From contig JAPDRO010000008.1 of the NCBI GenBank assembly GCA_030247885.1, forward strand, positions 1 through 64,000: a stretch of 64,000 nucleotides of DNA. Direction: 5' to 3'. Below the pieces are notes generated by a model. The model saw only the letters and a list, made by a program, of their open reading frames with translations, was not told the DNA's origin and searched no databases. Source of the DNA: Taxawa tesnikishii (nom. ined.) (taxonomy: Eukaryota > Ascomycota > Dothideomycetes > Dothideales). Both the position numbers and the translations under genes were made by a program. This document shows positions 34,526 through 49,400 of the stretch, one piece after another. How positions within the stretch are numbered: position 1 is the stretch's first letter; each line of letters starts with the position of its first letter.

Positions 34526-34869
34526 AGCTCTTGACTTGTGAGAGAATCTATCGTTCTAACCGAGGCCTCTACTTATAACATCTCCAATACTAAGAACGAT
34601 GTATTCTTGCAGCATAGCCACTATACTAGAAGTACGCTCACACTGTACGTTGCATCGCATTGTTTTTGGCTTAGTGGCATCTGATGTCTCTGATGATAAA
34701 CATAGTACAGATAGCTTAGCTCATTGGTCAAGTAACAACCGGTGCCCCGTAGCTGTCCCGCGTCTCTACCTCTTAATAGCGATTGCGACCTTTAAGTTAA
34801 TCCTTAACATATAATCCCCGCGGGAATGTTTCCGGACATCTAGAATTCCCAACTACGTGATAGCCTAGC
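34526..34869. other. Upstream of retropepsin-like pseudogene
   Basis: Near-normal composition, with no recognisable gene. The AT-rich block begins at about 34870. Confidence 0.5.
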
Positions 34870-35038
34870 TAGCTTCTTCTGAAATGTAATAACTATATAG
34901 CTATAGTAGTAATACTTATAAAATTAATACTATAAATATATTAGATAGTAATGAAAAATATAATTAACTTACTTATCTTATTACTTTATTACTTATATAT
35001 ATTCTAGTTACTTAATATTAATATATTAATATTACTAA

Positions 35039-36887
35039 TAACGTATTTTATAAGTAAGTTAGCTACTTAAGTAAGTTAGCTACCTTATAAAACTAGAATA
35101 CTTATATAGTAATATTACGTAATACTATAATACTTTATAGTAGTCTATAAAATAATATATAATTATTTAGAAACGTTACTATCTTCTATATTTTCTATTT
35201 TTACTTTATAAGTATAAGAGTTATACTTAGTCTTATTATAATAGTTATAATACTACTTTATATATACTTTCTTTATAAGTTTCTCGCCGTTATTACTACT
35301 ATTACCTTCCTTAGTAGTAACTAAATTAGCTACCTTACTTACTATTAAAGTCTCCTTTATTTATACGTATTACCTTTTATAATTCTTATACTTTATAGTT
35401 ACTTTAATTATATCTTATAAATACGCTATTTCTTCGCATATTAATACTACCTTATATGCTATTTACTAAGTACCCTTAGTTAGTTACTTAACTTACTTAT
35501 TTAAAGAGTTTACTAAAGACCCTTACTATTTTATATATAATTTTAAATTAGTATTAACTACGCCTTTATTTTACTAGTATTATATAGTATTTCCGCCTCC
35601 TATTTAACTATACTTAATATAAGTAGTATTAGCGTATATAGCGTTATATTTAGCTTTAATAATATAGTTTCTAAGTTATATAAGACTAGTTTAGCGCCTC
35701 GAAACTTTACGAAGATATTTTCTTATATAAATACCTTCTTAAAAGTTACTTTAAAGGTAATTAAGAAAGTTTCTTTTATAATATAATAAACGCGACTACG
35801 TACTAAAGCTAAGATCTTATTACTATATAGGTACTTTAGTAATAAGTAGTAAATAATATTAAGTAATTATAGTAAGTATAAAGAGTATAAAAGTATATAG
35901 AAAGTTATAATATTATTTTCCTTATAATAATCTTAAAATTTGACTAAGTAGTAGCTCTTATAATTATTAATAATAAGTAACTTATATACCTTAATAGTAT
36001 AAGCCTTTATATATATATTAAAGTACTTAAGTTATATAAGTATAAACTTATTATTAGTCTAGTTAGTAAAGGAGACCTTAATAATTTAGTTATAAAGTAA
36101 ATTATTAAACTAAGTTAAAATAAGGACTTTACTTATAGAGATAATAAAGGGTAAGATAATATACCTTATAACTTTAATACTTTATATTAAGGTAACTTAC
36201 TTGTAATTATTAGGCTATAGTTTTTTTATTTACTAGGTTTCTCTAAGCTTATAATAACTAGCTAAGATAATATCTTACTTATTAGAAAGCTATATTTATT
36301 AAAGTTATATATATTTCTATTTATAATATTATACTTTATCTTTATTAACTAAATAAGCGTAAACTAAAGCTAAATTACTACTAAGTCCTCGTAGGTAACT
36401 TACTAGTAATTATATAGATAGCTTTATTATATTCGTAACTTAAGTATATACTTAATAAAGTTATTAACTTAGTTCTTATTAATAGGCTTTTTATTATACT
36501 CTTTTAGTAGCTTATTAATTATATTTTAAACGTTTCTCTTTAAAGGTAATATACTATATAAACTCTTATTTAATATATACTATATAACTACTTTTTCTTT
36601 TAGTTTTATAAGGCGCTTTAATTTTAGCTTATAGTTATATTAAAAGCGCTATTTAGCGCGTTAGTCTTATAGCGTTAATTAAAGTATAATATATATTACT
36701 ATAGTATATCTTTTACTTTAAATTTACTTAGATATAATATTAGAAATAGTAAGGTATATATTTCCTTTAATATATGTATATTATATATTGCATTATTAAG
36801 GTATTATGTAATATTACTACGTAAGTATTTTAGTTTTATAAAGTAGCTAACTTACTTAAGTAGTTAACTTACTTATAAAATATATTA
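35039..36887 (-). mobile_element. Family C pogo-like transposon, full length, nested in B7
   Basis: The two ends match as inverted repeats for roughly 60-70 bases, starting TAACGTATTTTATAAGTAAG at the left and ending CTTATAAAATATATTA at the right (1,849 bp). The internal order of motifs follows family A copies in minus orientation (compare ATATTAAAGTACTTAAGTTA with the A4 equivalent near 49290), but similarity is clearly lower. It is best seen as a diverged sister family. The transposase frame is destroyed. Confidence 0.75.
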
Positions 36888-38006
36888 TATATACTAACTT
36901 TAAAAACTAATACTAATTTATAAGTTAACTTAAACTATAACGTATTTTATTACTAAGCGGTCTACTATTACTAAGCAATTCGCTCTTACTAATATTGCGA
37001 CTATTATAGACTATTATAATAATACCTTTATAATATAACGCGTAATTAACTTATAATAAAGGTATATTATACCTTACTATTAAGGCTACTTAAGTAACTC
37101 CTTTTAATAACTAAAGATACGCATTTAAGGTATTTAATATCCTTAAAATAACTCTAAAATAACAACGCAATAAAAAGCTTATATAATATAATTATAAGCC
37201 TAACTTAAAGAAGCTATAAAAGATAAAAGATATTAATATATATAACCCTACTTAAGGTATATAAGAGTTAATACTTACGTAACGTTACTTTTGTTATAAG
37301 TTAAAAAGAGAAAGTAATAGTAGTATATATACTTAAGTTAAACTTATAAGAAATAAATACTATAAAGACTATAGTAAAAGAAATAGCTAATAATTTACTA
37401 ACTACGCGTAGTAAAGAGTCTATTAGTAAGTACTAGGTAAATAGATTTAAGACGCGTACTAAGGAAGTAAAGCTTTAATATAGTCGTTTATATAATCGTT
37501 AGTAAGCCTTAAATAAAGACGCACGCGTTATAATACTTTAGTTTAAGTTAGTTAGGAAGATAAAGAAAAAGTATAGTATCTTAAATAAAGATATATATAA
37601 CTTTAATAAGATAGGCTTTATAATAAGTATAATTAACGCTTAAATAGTCTTTATAAGTTTTAAGAAATAAAGTAATTCTAAAAAGGTATAGCTAAGTAAC
37701 TAGGAGTAAGTTATAATTATTTAAAGTATTTACGTTACTAAGTAAGCTATCTTACCCTTTATTATCTTTAATAGTAAGGTCCTTATATTAAGCTAGTATA
37801 TAGACTTACTTCGCAACTAAGTACTTAAGACTAGCGCTAATAGTTAGATAATAAATAAGCTTACTTTAAAGTAGTTAAAGTACTTTAATATATATATAAA
37901 GGCGTATTAAGTAAGTATATACTACTTACTAATTATAAACGGCTATAAGAGTTATAATAGTTATAACTTTTATAACTACTATAAAGAATAAAAGATTATT
38001 ATTCTT

Positions 38007-38173
38007 TATTATAAGATAGTAGTTACTTAGTTTAAATAGATAATTATATAACTTATTAAGCTAAGTAAAGAATTTCTTTATTCCCTAGCTACTATTATAG
38101 ATAGCTTAATTAATTAATAAGTTATAGTTAGTTTTACTATATATTTAGTTATAGTTAAGTACTTAAATTAACT
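38007..38173 (+). repeat. Left LTR of copia element
   Basis: Begins TATTATAAGATAG, expected to be TGTTATAAGATAG before RIP. It differs from the right LTR at about 12 of 167 positions by my hand alignment, all transitions. Confidence 0.85.
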
Positions 38174-41100
38174 AGTTATAAGCCCGAGTTTATAATAGCT
38201 TACCGCTTAATTAAGTATAATATATTTTATACTTAGAAGAGCTATAATAAGTAGTAAGACTAGTATAATTAATACTTATATTAAAAGGGCTACTATAAGT
38301 AGTAAAACTAATATAATTCCTATATATAAAAGAGCTACTAGAAGTAGTAAGACTACTTATAGAAGTATACTAGTACTTAGAAGAACTATAAGGTAGTAAG
38401 ACTAAGTACTATAAGGTATAGTAATTAGAAGGGCTATAATAAGTAATAAGACTAATTATATTAAGCTAAGCTCTTTATTACTAAGAGCTTACTAAGTATT
38501 ATAAAGCCTATCTTACTTTTATAGATACCGAAGTCTACTAACTTATTACCTTCCCTTTTACGCTAATTCGATTTTATTATACTATTTTAATTTATATAAA
38601 CGACTATAATAAGCTTAATAAACGAATTCTTTAGTAAGAAAAGGCCTATTTCTATTCTTATAAGAGGGAATTTAGAGAGATAGTTTATACTTATAAGAGA
38701 GTAGTTAATAAGAGAAAATATTTAGTTTATTATTAGGAATAAATTAAAAGTAAAGGAGGGTATATAAATAATAACTCTATCTTTAACTTTAAGGGAAGAG
38801 TTTATAATAATTATATAACTTCTTACCTTCCTATCTTATATTTAAGCTAATAAAAAGCTAAATACTAAATTACTATTTATATTAGTAAGGATAATTAAGA
38901 CTAAATTAAGGACCTAAATATAGCTATAATTAAATAAAAGAAACTAAGGAACAAATACTTAGATAAGCTTTAAATAATAATAAGGTAGTACTTATAAGAT
39001 TTTATTAACTATAAGATAAGCCTAGAAATAACTATAAATAAAGTATAAACTTAACTAGCTAAGTTAAGTAAGAAGGTAACTACTACTTAACTAAATATAG
39101 TAGCTATTAAGAAGCTAAGTAAGAGACTCTAGTAGCTACTTTAGGCTTTATTAAATAAATATATTATCGTAAGGAATACTATTAATACTTAAATAAATCT
39201 ACTAATTAAGGAGTTAATCCTTAAGCTCTAAGAGAAAAAGTTTCTCTTAAGGCTAAGGCTAGCTAATTTACTTTTCTTACTAAAAGGTATTAATAATAAA
39301 AGACGTCTAATAGAAGGAAATCCTAGTCATTAAATTAAGCTAAGTATTATCTTTATAATAGTAACTATTAGCTAAAAACTACCCCTCTCTTAAAGATATA
39401 AAGACTATAACTAAGGATAAAAGGAAATAAAAGAAGTCTTAAGTTAAGCTAAAGAGAAGTAATAACAATATAATAAACTTAATTAATAAGCTTTATAAGA
39501 AGGTTATAAACTTAAAGTAAAAAAGGATAAACTTAAAGTAAGAAAAGAGAAAGTATAAAGTCTTTAAGGCTAAGGAAACCTCGACCTTAAATAACTCTTA
39601 AACTATAAAATTAAACTTATTAAGCTAGGATTAAAACTCTAAGGATTTTATTAAGGAAGTTACTTATTTCTCTAAGGAAGTAAGAAGTAAGGTTCCTTAC
39701 TAAAGCTAGGCCTTTAATACTAGTACGAGTTTATATATAACTAATTAGCTTTAGTTATTTAAGGAACTACTCCGAAATATTTTAAGGTAAAAGATTATAG
39801 TAAGAAGAGGAGTTTTATTCTTAAACTACTAGGGTATAATAAAGATAATAAATAAGGATAAAAACTCGATCCTTTTATTAAAGATACTCTATATTTCTAA
39901 TCTAAAAGCTAACTTATTATTTAAAAGGAAAATATACGAGAGTAGACTTTATAAAACTTTCGACGAAGACGATATATACTTAAAAGATAAACAAGGAAAT
40001 ATTATAGTAAAGGTAAGGTATAAAGGTAATATTTATATTATAAATAAGATTACTTCGCTAAATAATTAATATACGTTTCGAGCTATATTAAGTACTTATT
40101 AAGGTTCTATTTTATTAAATTTATAAGATAAGATTACTTATTAATAAGTAGAATTTATATAGCTTTAAGAGCTAAGTAGTTAGCTAGCTAATATACTCGA
40201 AGATTCGCTAATAAAAGCTAAGGTAAATATTATATAGTTCCTAGAGTTATATAAAGATTTAATAAATAGTCTCGAAAAGGTACTAGTAAAAGATATAGCC
40301 TAAAAGTAGAGATACTAACTATAGTATAAAAGGCTTACTTATCTTAAAACTAAAAAGATTAGTAACTTATATAAGGTTATAATACTTACTAAACTAATTT
40401 AAATTAATAGAAGCTATTAATATAAGATTTATACGCTTACTAAGATTAGGAATAAGAAGGGACTTTTCTTAATAAGAAAGCTAGAAGTACTTAACTTAGT
40501 TTATATAAACATTTATAAGCTATTTAAACTATTATAATAAGGGTATATTATATTCCTTTTTATTATAAATAACTACTTAAAGAAAGCCTAAATTTATAAA
40601 CTAAAGACTAGGGATAAAGTTCTTACTTACCTTTAGTAATAAAAGAAGAAGGTAAAACTTTAAAGTAAAGTTAAGCTTAAAGCTATTAAAAGTAATAATA
40701 CTCCTAAGCTAAAGGAAGTCTTTTAAAAATAAGAGAAATAAAAGGGAATTTAACTCTAATTTACTATTACTTAAATATCTTTATAAAATAGAGTTATTAA
40801 AAGAAGTAACTAAACTATAGAGTTTAATATAAGAGTAATACTTAAGGTTATAAGACTATTAAACGAGTTTTAATTCGAGGTAATATAAACTAATATTTAC
40901 CTTAGAAACCTTATGTCTAACGAACTAGTTATTAATAGTAAATAACTTAGTCCTAAGGAAAGTTTTATTAAAATTACCTTATTAATTAACTATATTAAAG
41001 TCTAGAGTTATAAAGTTATTACTTATATAAACCTAAAATCCCTACCTTTATTTTTAAGATAAGATAAGCTAATAAATAAAAGTAAAGTTAAAATCTTTAT

Positions 41101-43331
41101 AAGTTATATTAAAGGTATTACTAAGTAATAAAAGTTTTAAGTACTAGATATAAGAAAGATAATTATAAGTAGAGTAGTTAAGTTCTTTAAGGATAAAAAA
41201 GGAGGAAATATTAAGTTTAATATACTCGTTAAATTTACTTTAAATATAGTACCCTAAAGGAAGCTAATTAGTAGATTAAGGAAGTAACTAACAAAGCTTA
41301 TACTAAGTATTTATAAGGATATACTATAATAAGAGGAGCTTCCTAAGACTATAAATTAAGAGGAGCCTTATATAACCTAATAAGAAGAGTCTCTATAAAA
41401 GGAACTATAATAAGAGGAATAAGAAATAATTATTTTAACTTAACTAAGAAACGTATTTTCTTACGTTAAGATTCCTACCCTAGCTTTATTAAAGAAGGTC
41501 TTTTCTTACGTTAAAATCTTAATACTTAAGAAAATAAGAAGGAATCTTAATAAAGACAAGTTAAAAATTAACTATAAGTTAGCTAAGATTTTTAAGGCTC
41601 TTATAGCTATACTTATAAAAGAAGGATAAAGTTAAGTTATCGCTCTTTTTAAGGTTAATTAAGTAGAAAAGGAGTTCGCTTTTATAGTAAGAAGTAAGAT
41701 AAATATCTTAATTTTGCAAACTTATTTAAAAGTTATTTCTAACTCTATTTAAGAAGAACTCTAAAAGGAAGCTATTAAGAAGGAGTTAAATACTTTATAA
41801 GTAAATATAACGTTTAAAATAGTTACCTTACTAAAGGGGTATAATATTATATTAAGTAAATAGGTTTTCGATACTAAGTTTAACTTAAATAAATCTCTAA
41901 ATAAGCTAAAGACTAAGCTAGTAGTAAGAGAATTCTCTTAGAAGTTTAGTATTAATTTTAAATATACTTTTACTCTTACTCTAAAGTATAATACTTTAAG
42001 AGTCTTCCTAACTATTATTATAATTAAGGATTTAAAGTACTATTAAGTAGATGTTAATAATACCTTTACTAAGTTATTTTTAAAGGAAGAGATTTATATA
42101 GTACTTCTACTTAGTATTAATCTTATCCTTAGCTAAGTACTTAAGGTTCTTAAGAGTCTATATAGTCTTAAGTAAGTAGTAAGGGACTAGAACTAAAACT
42201 ACGTATTATAACTTTAAAAGCTAGGCTTTATTTAAAGTAAGGTAAACTCGTATCTTTTAATTTACTTAGAAAGGAAGATACTTCTTCTTATCTACGTAAA
42301 TAATACTTAAGTAGCATATAAGGACATTAATAATATCCTATAGTTTAAAGAGACCTTTACTTTTATCTTTAAAATTAAGGACTTAAGAGAAATTAACTTT
42401 ATCCTTAAAGTAAAAATTATAAGAAATAAGGAGGCTAGAATAATTAAAATAAACTAGTCTTATTATATTAAAGATATTCTTACCGAATATAATATAGAGA
42501 AAGATAAAGCTTACTTAGTAAAGGTACTATTAAATAGTTACGATATATTAAGACTAACTAGACTTTAAAATATAAGGGTAAACTAAAGAGAGTATTAATA
42601 TCTAATTAAAAAGATAGTTTACCTTAGTATTTTAATAAGGCCTAATATTACCTTTGCCTTAAGTAAACTAAGCTAGTACCTTATAAATCTAGTAGAGTTT
42701 TATACTAAGGTAGCTAAGAGAATCTTAAGGTACTTAAGATTAAATACTAATCTAGTAATTATTCTAGGAGTATATTAAGACTAATATTTAACTAGCTTTT
42801 TTAACTCTAACTATATAATAAATAAACGAGATAAGATCTTTATCCTTAGTAATATATTTATATTTAAAGGAAAGCCGATTAGTTAAATAAGTAAAAAGTA
42901 AAAGTTAGTAGTAACTTCTACTATAAATACTAAGTATATAGTAATATATACTTACTTAAAGTAATTATAATAGCTTATATTACTCTTAAGAGATATAGGC
43001 TATTAGTACCTTATTAGTAGTAACTCCTTTAAGTTAATAGTTTAAAAGGAGCTAAAGTTTATTATTAGATTACCTATTATATTTAAAGGAAATAACTAAG
43101 CTACTTTCTCTCTTATTTAAGATACGTATACTTATAATAAATTAAAATATATTAATATAGCTTATTACTATATTAGAGATTTATATAAGAAGAAGAGGAT
43201 TAATATTAAGTTTATTAGTACTTAGGAGATAATTACTAATAGCTTTATAAAGCCTCTTTAAGGTTAATATTTCTAGAGGTTTATTAGTTAACTTAGACTA
43301 TTTAAAGAAAACTAGTTTAACTAAGAAGGAG

Positions 43332-43498
43332 TATTATAAGATAGTAACTACCTAGTCTAAATAGATAGTTATATAACTTATTAAGCTAAGTAGAGAATCT
43401 CTTTATCTCCTAGTTACTATTATAGATAGCTTAATTAATTAATAAGTTATAGTTAATTCTACTATATATTTAGTTATAGTTAAGTACTTAAATTAACT
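43332..43498 (+). repeat. Right LTR of copia element
   Basis: Same length and same ends as the left LTR, followed directly by the TTCTT target duplication and the continuation of A3. Confidence 0.85.
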
Positions 43499-44590
43499 TT
43501 CTTTATATATTCTTATACTTATTATACTTATTATAGTCGCTTAATATAGGCTATTTTACTCCCTTAAAGTAAGTATATAATATAGAGATTAATAGCTAGT
43601 TATAGTACTCTATTACGTAAGTTAAGAAAGAGGCCTTTTTACTAGCCTTTTATATTACTTTTAATAAGGTAATTATAAAGGATAATATCTAGGTAAACTT
43701 TAAAGGTACTAAATTAGTTTCCTATAACTTAGAGTAAGTATTATTAAAGCTTAACGTAGTACTTCGTACGCTAATACTCGTACTATTAGAAGTTACCTTA
43801 TAGGAGTCTAAAATACTAGCTAATTTAAAGGAAATAAAGGCGTAAATAACGCTAGTTTATAAGTATATATAATTATATAAGGATTTACTTATCTTACTTC
43901 TTTTATAAGTTATAAATTTACTTACTAAAGGTATAGCTATTATAGGTTATAAATTAGAGTTATAAATAAGGGAAATTATAAGTCTTTAAAAGTTAATTAA
44001 AGCGTTAATAAAGTAGCGTAGTCGTAAAAGAAAGTATATTTAAATAGAGGAAAGTCTTATAGTAAGTAATATATAAGATTTAATAGCTAATAAGGACGAT
44101 AGTAATAATAAGAGTACTAAATAGCTTACGAAGAAAGTACGTACGTAAAGGTACTATAAATATTATAGTAAGACTAGCTATAATATATATACTTATACTA
44201 TAGAAATAGTAAATTTAGATAATAGTAATACTTCTAAATAGTACTATAGACTAGAGTATATTTTTATATAGTATTATAGTACGGAGGTAATAGTCTATAA
44301 TAGTCGCGATATTAGTAAGGGTAAACTACTTAGTAATAGTAGACTACTCGGTAATAAAACACATTATATTATATATAAAATAAATTAAGATATATATTTA
44401 AATAAGAAATAAAGTACTTATTATATAAAATATTCTTAGTAAATAAAAAGTATTAATATTAAGCTTTTAAACCTTATAATAATACTTAATAAGTTACTTA
44501 TAATATTAATTATAATAAACTTATAACTTTATATACTTTTATAATAACTTAACTTAATTTTATATTATTAAATAATTTTTAACTAAATAA

Positions 44591-46439
44591 TAACGTAAAC
44601 TACGAGGAAGTTAACTAAGTAAGAAAGTTAACTACTAAACTATTACCTCTTTTACGTTAATTACTATCTATATATTATAATAAGGATATAGTTTAAATCT
44701 AAGTCGCTATATATATTTTTAGGTATTTTATCTTACTCCCCTTAACTACTTCTTTAATTAGATACTTATATAGCCGCCTACGCGGCTTTTTCTTTACTAT
44801 ATTTACTTTTACTTTCCTTACTATTTTAAGTACTTCTTATATACTAAATATAAACTTTCCTTTTAATATAACTTACTTACTCTTCTTTTTAAACTTTTAA
44901 GAATTAAGAAGCTCTTACTACTTTTTAACTTACTTTTATAAAGTTATATTCTTACTATACGTTACTTTAAAAGTACGAGTTATTTGTTTTATATAATATT
45001 AAACTAGAAAAGAAAGATCTTATATAACTTAGATTATTAAGTTAAGTATTATATTTACTTTATAAAGTTTAATACTATTTAAAGGAAAGCTATATAATAG
45101 TAAAAGGTTTAAATCGACTTATTATAGAAGTATATAAGGTTATAAGTCTACTATAGTTAGTTTTATAAGTAGCTTATTAAGTACTATTATAAAGCTTAGT
45201 AATATAAGGCTTATATTATACTATTTACTAATAATATTACGAGTAGTAAAGGCTCTAACTTTTACGTAAATATATATCTCTATTTACTTTACGCGTAATA
45301 TATAGTTAAAATCGACTTATAAAGTAGTATTAGTCTCTAAAGTTAACGCGCGCTTTAGTAGTATAAATACCCTAATATTAAGTAACTAAAATATATACGA
45401 ATAGTAAGGTAATAAAATAAGTAAGTCGATTATATTTTCTATATAAAAGGCTATTACTTTCGCTATTATATAGTTACTATAACTATTTATAATTAGTATT
45501 TTTATGTTGTAAAGTTATTAGACTATATTAAGGACTTAAAAACTATAGTTAGTTACTATAAACTATAACTATTAGACGTCTAGCTACTACTACTAGTCGA
45601 GAACCTTTAGTTTAAAGGCGTATATATAAGTACTTATATTATATTAGTATATTTAGCCTTAAAGATAATTAAGGGTAATATAACTTTTCTAGTAATACTT
45701 ATATACTTAATTACTATTATTTACTTCTAATAGCTTATAATTACCTTTTAGCTAGATACTTTATATATATTAACTAATACTCTTAATATTTAGCTTACTT
45801 TAATAGTAAAGTTAAACTTGTTTATATTATAGACGCGCTTTAAAGAGTAATTATATTTTATAAAAAGCTTTATTATTACGTTAAATTACCTCTTTATAGC
45901 GTTATAACTTATTATATTAAAGCGCGCTCTTAATTTAATAAGTCTAAATACTTAAGATCTTAGGATAATAAGTCTTAAAGTAGTCGAGTTACTTCTTACT
46001 AATTAGTCGAGGGAATAATTATAAAGTCTTCGATAATTATATACGTTCGCGTTAAATTTCTTTAACTATTTATATAACTAACGTAAATAAAGTAAAGAAT
46101 CTAGTATATATAAGACGTATAATCTATTATATTAATATCTTCTCTTTTATGTTTAAGAGAATCTACTTTATTTTATACGCTATAGTATATAATTTTTATC
46201 CTACTATTTAATTATATAAAGTATTATAAGGGATCTTAAATACGCTAGTTACTTATTAAATCGAGGTATATTTCTTTTCTTTAAGAGTAGTAATAGCGTC
46301 CTAGATATTAGCTTTAAAATAAGTCGACTTACTAAGTATAAAAGCGCTTATAATTAATAATAAAAATATTTAAAGATAAAAGGATTATATTTAAGTAATT
46401 AGCTTTTTTACTTAGTTAACTTCCTCGTAGTTTACGTTA
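44591..46439 (-). mobile_element. Family B transposon, full length (B5), nested in B7
   Basis: Termini TAACGTAAACTACGAGG and CTCGTAGTTTACGTTA, 1,849 bp, with the transposase C-terminus on the left. It sits inside an older copy of its own family (B7), whose sequence resumes at 46440 with CTAAAGTATATAAAGTA. Stops throughout. Confidence 0.85.
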
Positions 46440-46456
46440 CTAAAGTATATAAAGTA

Positions 46457-49400
46457 TAACGTATTTTATTACTAAGCGGCTACCTCCTACTAAGTAGCTA
46501 CTCCTTACTAATATTACGACTATTATAGACTATTACCTTTATATTATAATACTATATAAAGATATACTCTAGTTTATAATACTACTTAAAAGCGTTACTA
46601 TTATTTATATCTACTATTTTTATAATATAAGTATACGTATTATAGCTAGTCTTATTATAATATTTATAGTACTTTTACGCGTATATTTTCTTTATAAGCT
46701 ATTTAGTACCCTCCTTACTACTACTATTCTTTTTAGCTATTAAATCCTATACGTTACTTATTATTAGACTTTCCTTTATTTAAATATACTTTCTTTTACA
46801 ACTATACTACTTTATTAACGCCTTAATTAACTTCTAAAGACTTATAATTTCCCTTATTTATAACTTTAATTTATAACTTATAATAGTTACGCCTTTAGTA
46901 AGCAAATTTATAGCTTATAAGAAAGGTAAAATAGGTAATTTTCTATACTAATATAAACTATAGAGTAATATACTAGATAGAGTAATATACTACTAAAACG
47001 CGCGCTTCTTAAATTTAACTATTATTTATGAATTACGATAATAATATAGTTAAAATCTAAGTTACTATATATACTTTTAAGTACTTTATCTTCCTTATCC
47101 TTAAGTACTTCCTTAATTATACGCTTACGTAGTTATTTACGTAGCTTTTTAGTAGCTAAATTCGCTTTTATTACCTTTATTATCTTAAGTACTTTTTAAG
47201 TATTAAATATAAATCTTCCCTTTAATATAACTTACTTACCTTTCTTTCGAGTCTTTTATATATTAAGAAACTCTTACTACTCTTTTAGTTACTTTTATAA
47301 TATAATATTCTTACTATATATTATTTTAGTAAAGTAACTTATTTACTTTATATAATACTTTATTAGAGAAAGTAAGTCCTACGTAGCTTTAATAACTAAG
47401 TTAAGCGCTACATTTACTTTGCGTAACTTAGTTTTATTTAATAGTAAGTTATTAAGTAGTAAAAAGTCTAAATTAAGTTATTATAAAGGTATATAAGGTT
47501 ATTAATTTATTAGAGTTAACTTTATAAGTAACTTATTAAGTATCGTTATAGGACTTAGAAGCTAAAGGCTAGTACCTCTCTATTTACTAAGGATATTATA
47601 TTTAGTAAGTACTTTATCTTTTACTCGAATATATATCTCTATCTATTTTACGCGTAATATATAGCTAGAATTAACTCGTAGGGTAACGTTAGTCTTCGAA
47701 GCTAGCGCGCTTTAGTAATATAAATACTTTAATATTAAGTAGTTAGAGTATATATAAATAATAAGGTAGTAAAATAAGTAAGTCGATTATATTTTCTATA
47801 TAGAAGGTAATTACTTTCGCTATTATATAGCTACTATAACTATTTATAATTAATATTCTTTATATCGTAGAGTTATTAAGTTATATTAAGAGTTTAAAAA
47901 TAGTAGTTAGTTACTATAAACTATAATTATCGAATATCTAGTTACTATTACTAGTTAAGAACTTTTAATTTAAAGGCGTATATATAAGTACCTAGGTAGT
48001 ATTAGTATACTTAGCCTTAAAGATAATTAAGGGTAATATAGTTTCCCTAGTAGTACTTATATACTTAATCGTAATTATTTACTCTTAATAGCTTATAATT
48101 ACCTTTTAACTAAATACCTTACGTACGTTAATAAAAGCTCTTAATAATTAACTTACTTTAACTATAAAGTTAAACTCGTTTATATTATAAACGCGCTTTA
48201 AAGGATAGTTATATTTTATAAAAAGCTTTATTATTATATTAAACTACTTCTTTATAGCGTTATAATTTATCGTATTAAAGTATATACTATTAATCTAACG
48301 AGTTTAAATACTTATAATTTCTAGATAATAAGTCTTAAAGTAATTAAGCTAATACTTACTAATTAGTCGAGGAAATAGTAGTAGTTTCTTTAATAGTTAT
48401 ATACGTACGCGTCGAATTTCCTTAGTTATTTATATAACTAACGTAAGCGAAGTAAGAAAGCTAGTATATATAAGATATATAATCTATTAAACTAAGGTCT
48501 TCTCTTTTACGTTTAAAAGGATTTATTATAATTTACGTACTATTACGCGTAAAGTTTAGCTAGCTATATAATTACGTAGAGTATAATAAGGTATATTAAA
48601 CGTATAAATAGTAGCTTATATCTTCGTAAATTCCTTTTTATTTAAGGTTAAAATAGCGTTCTAAATATTAGCCTTAGTATAAGATAGTTTATTAAGCGTA
48701 AGAGTATTTATTACTTATAGTAGTAAGATTTAAAGGTAAGAAGGTTATATTTTAGTAATATACTATTTTATCTAATATATTACCTCGCGGTTTACATTAT
48801 TATATTCGCTCGTAAACTACTATTATTTACGCCTTTATTTCCTTTAAGTTAGCTAGTATTTTAAACTCCTATAATGTAACTTTTAATAGTATAAGTATTA
48901 GCATATAAAGTACTATATTAAGCTTTAATAGTACTTACTTTAAGTCGTAAGGAACTAAACTAGCGCCTTTAAAGCTTACTAGGATATTTTCCTTTATAAT
49001 CGCCTTATTAAAAGTAGTATAAAAAGCTAATAGGAAGGCTTCTTTTTAACTTATATAGTAAAGTACTATAACTAGCTATTAATCTCCGCGTTATACGCCT
49101 ACTTTAAGGGGGCAAAATAGCTTACGTTAAGTAGTTATAATAAGTATAATAAGTATAAAAATATATAAAGAATAATAATCTTTTATTCTTTATAGTAGTT
49201 ATAAAAATCGTAACTATTATAACTCTTATAACTATTTATAATTAGTAGGTAATATATACTTACTTAACGCGCCTTTATATACGTATTAAAGTACTTTAAC
49301 TACTTTAAAGTAAGCTTATTTATCGTCTAGTTATTAGCGCTAGTCTTAAGTACTTAGTCGCGAGGTAAGCTAATATATTAGCTTAATATAAGGACCTTAT

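Larger units (their letters stand above)
38007..43498 (+). mobile_element. Complete Ty1/copia LTR retrotransposon, RIP-inactivated, nested in A3
   Basis: 5,492 bp with 167-bp LTRs at both ends and the 5-bp target duplication TTCTT at 38002-38006 and 43499-43503. A primer-binding-like sequence follows the left LTR. Reading through stops gives the copia order: gag-pre-integrase near 39880-40050, then reverse transcriptase (KQVFDTKFNLN, VDVNNTFTKLFLKEEIYI, and LLLIYVNNT at the normally YVDD catalytic site), then RNase H near the right end. Gly-to-Asn or Asp-to-Asn type changes and TAG/TAA stops throughout are RIP damage. It is younger than A3 by position. Confidence 0.88.
36938..44366 (+). mobile_element. 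Family A transposon (A3), split by a Ty1/copia element
   Basis: Termini TAACGTATTTTATTACTAAG (36938) and AATAAAACACATTA (44366). Removing the copia element and one target duplication leaves about 1.93 kb. An extra ~80 bp at about 37226-37305, absent from A2, explains the greater length. The A sequence is uninterrupted where B elements sit in A2 and A4, so it documents their empty sites. Inactive. Confidence 0.85.
34870..46456 (+). mobile_element. Family B copy (B7) shattered by later insertions
   Basis: Pieces of one + oriented B element can be followed at about 34940-35038 (AACTTACTTATCTTATTAC, the post-catalytic region), 36888-36937, 44367-44590 and 46440-46456. In intact B copies these pieces are consecutive. 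Between them sit C (35039-36887), A3 (36938-44366) and B5 (44591-46439), and A4 starts right after the last piece. B7 is therefore among the oldest insertions in the block. Its 5' part and 3' end are not recognised, and the left limit is approximate. Confidence 0.7.
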
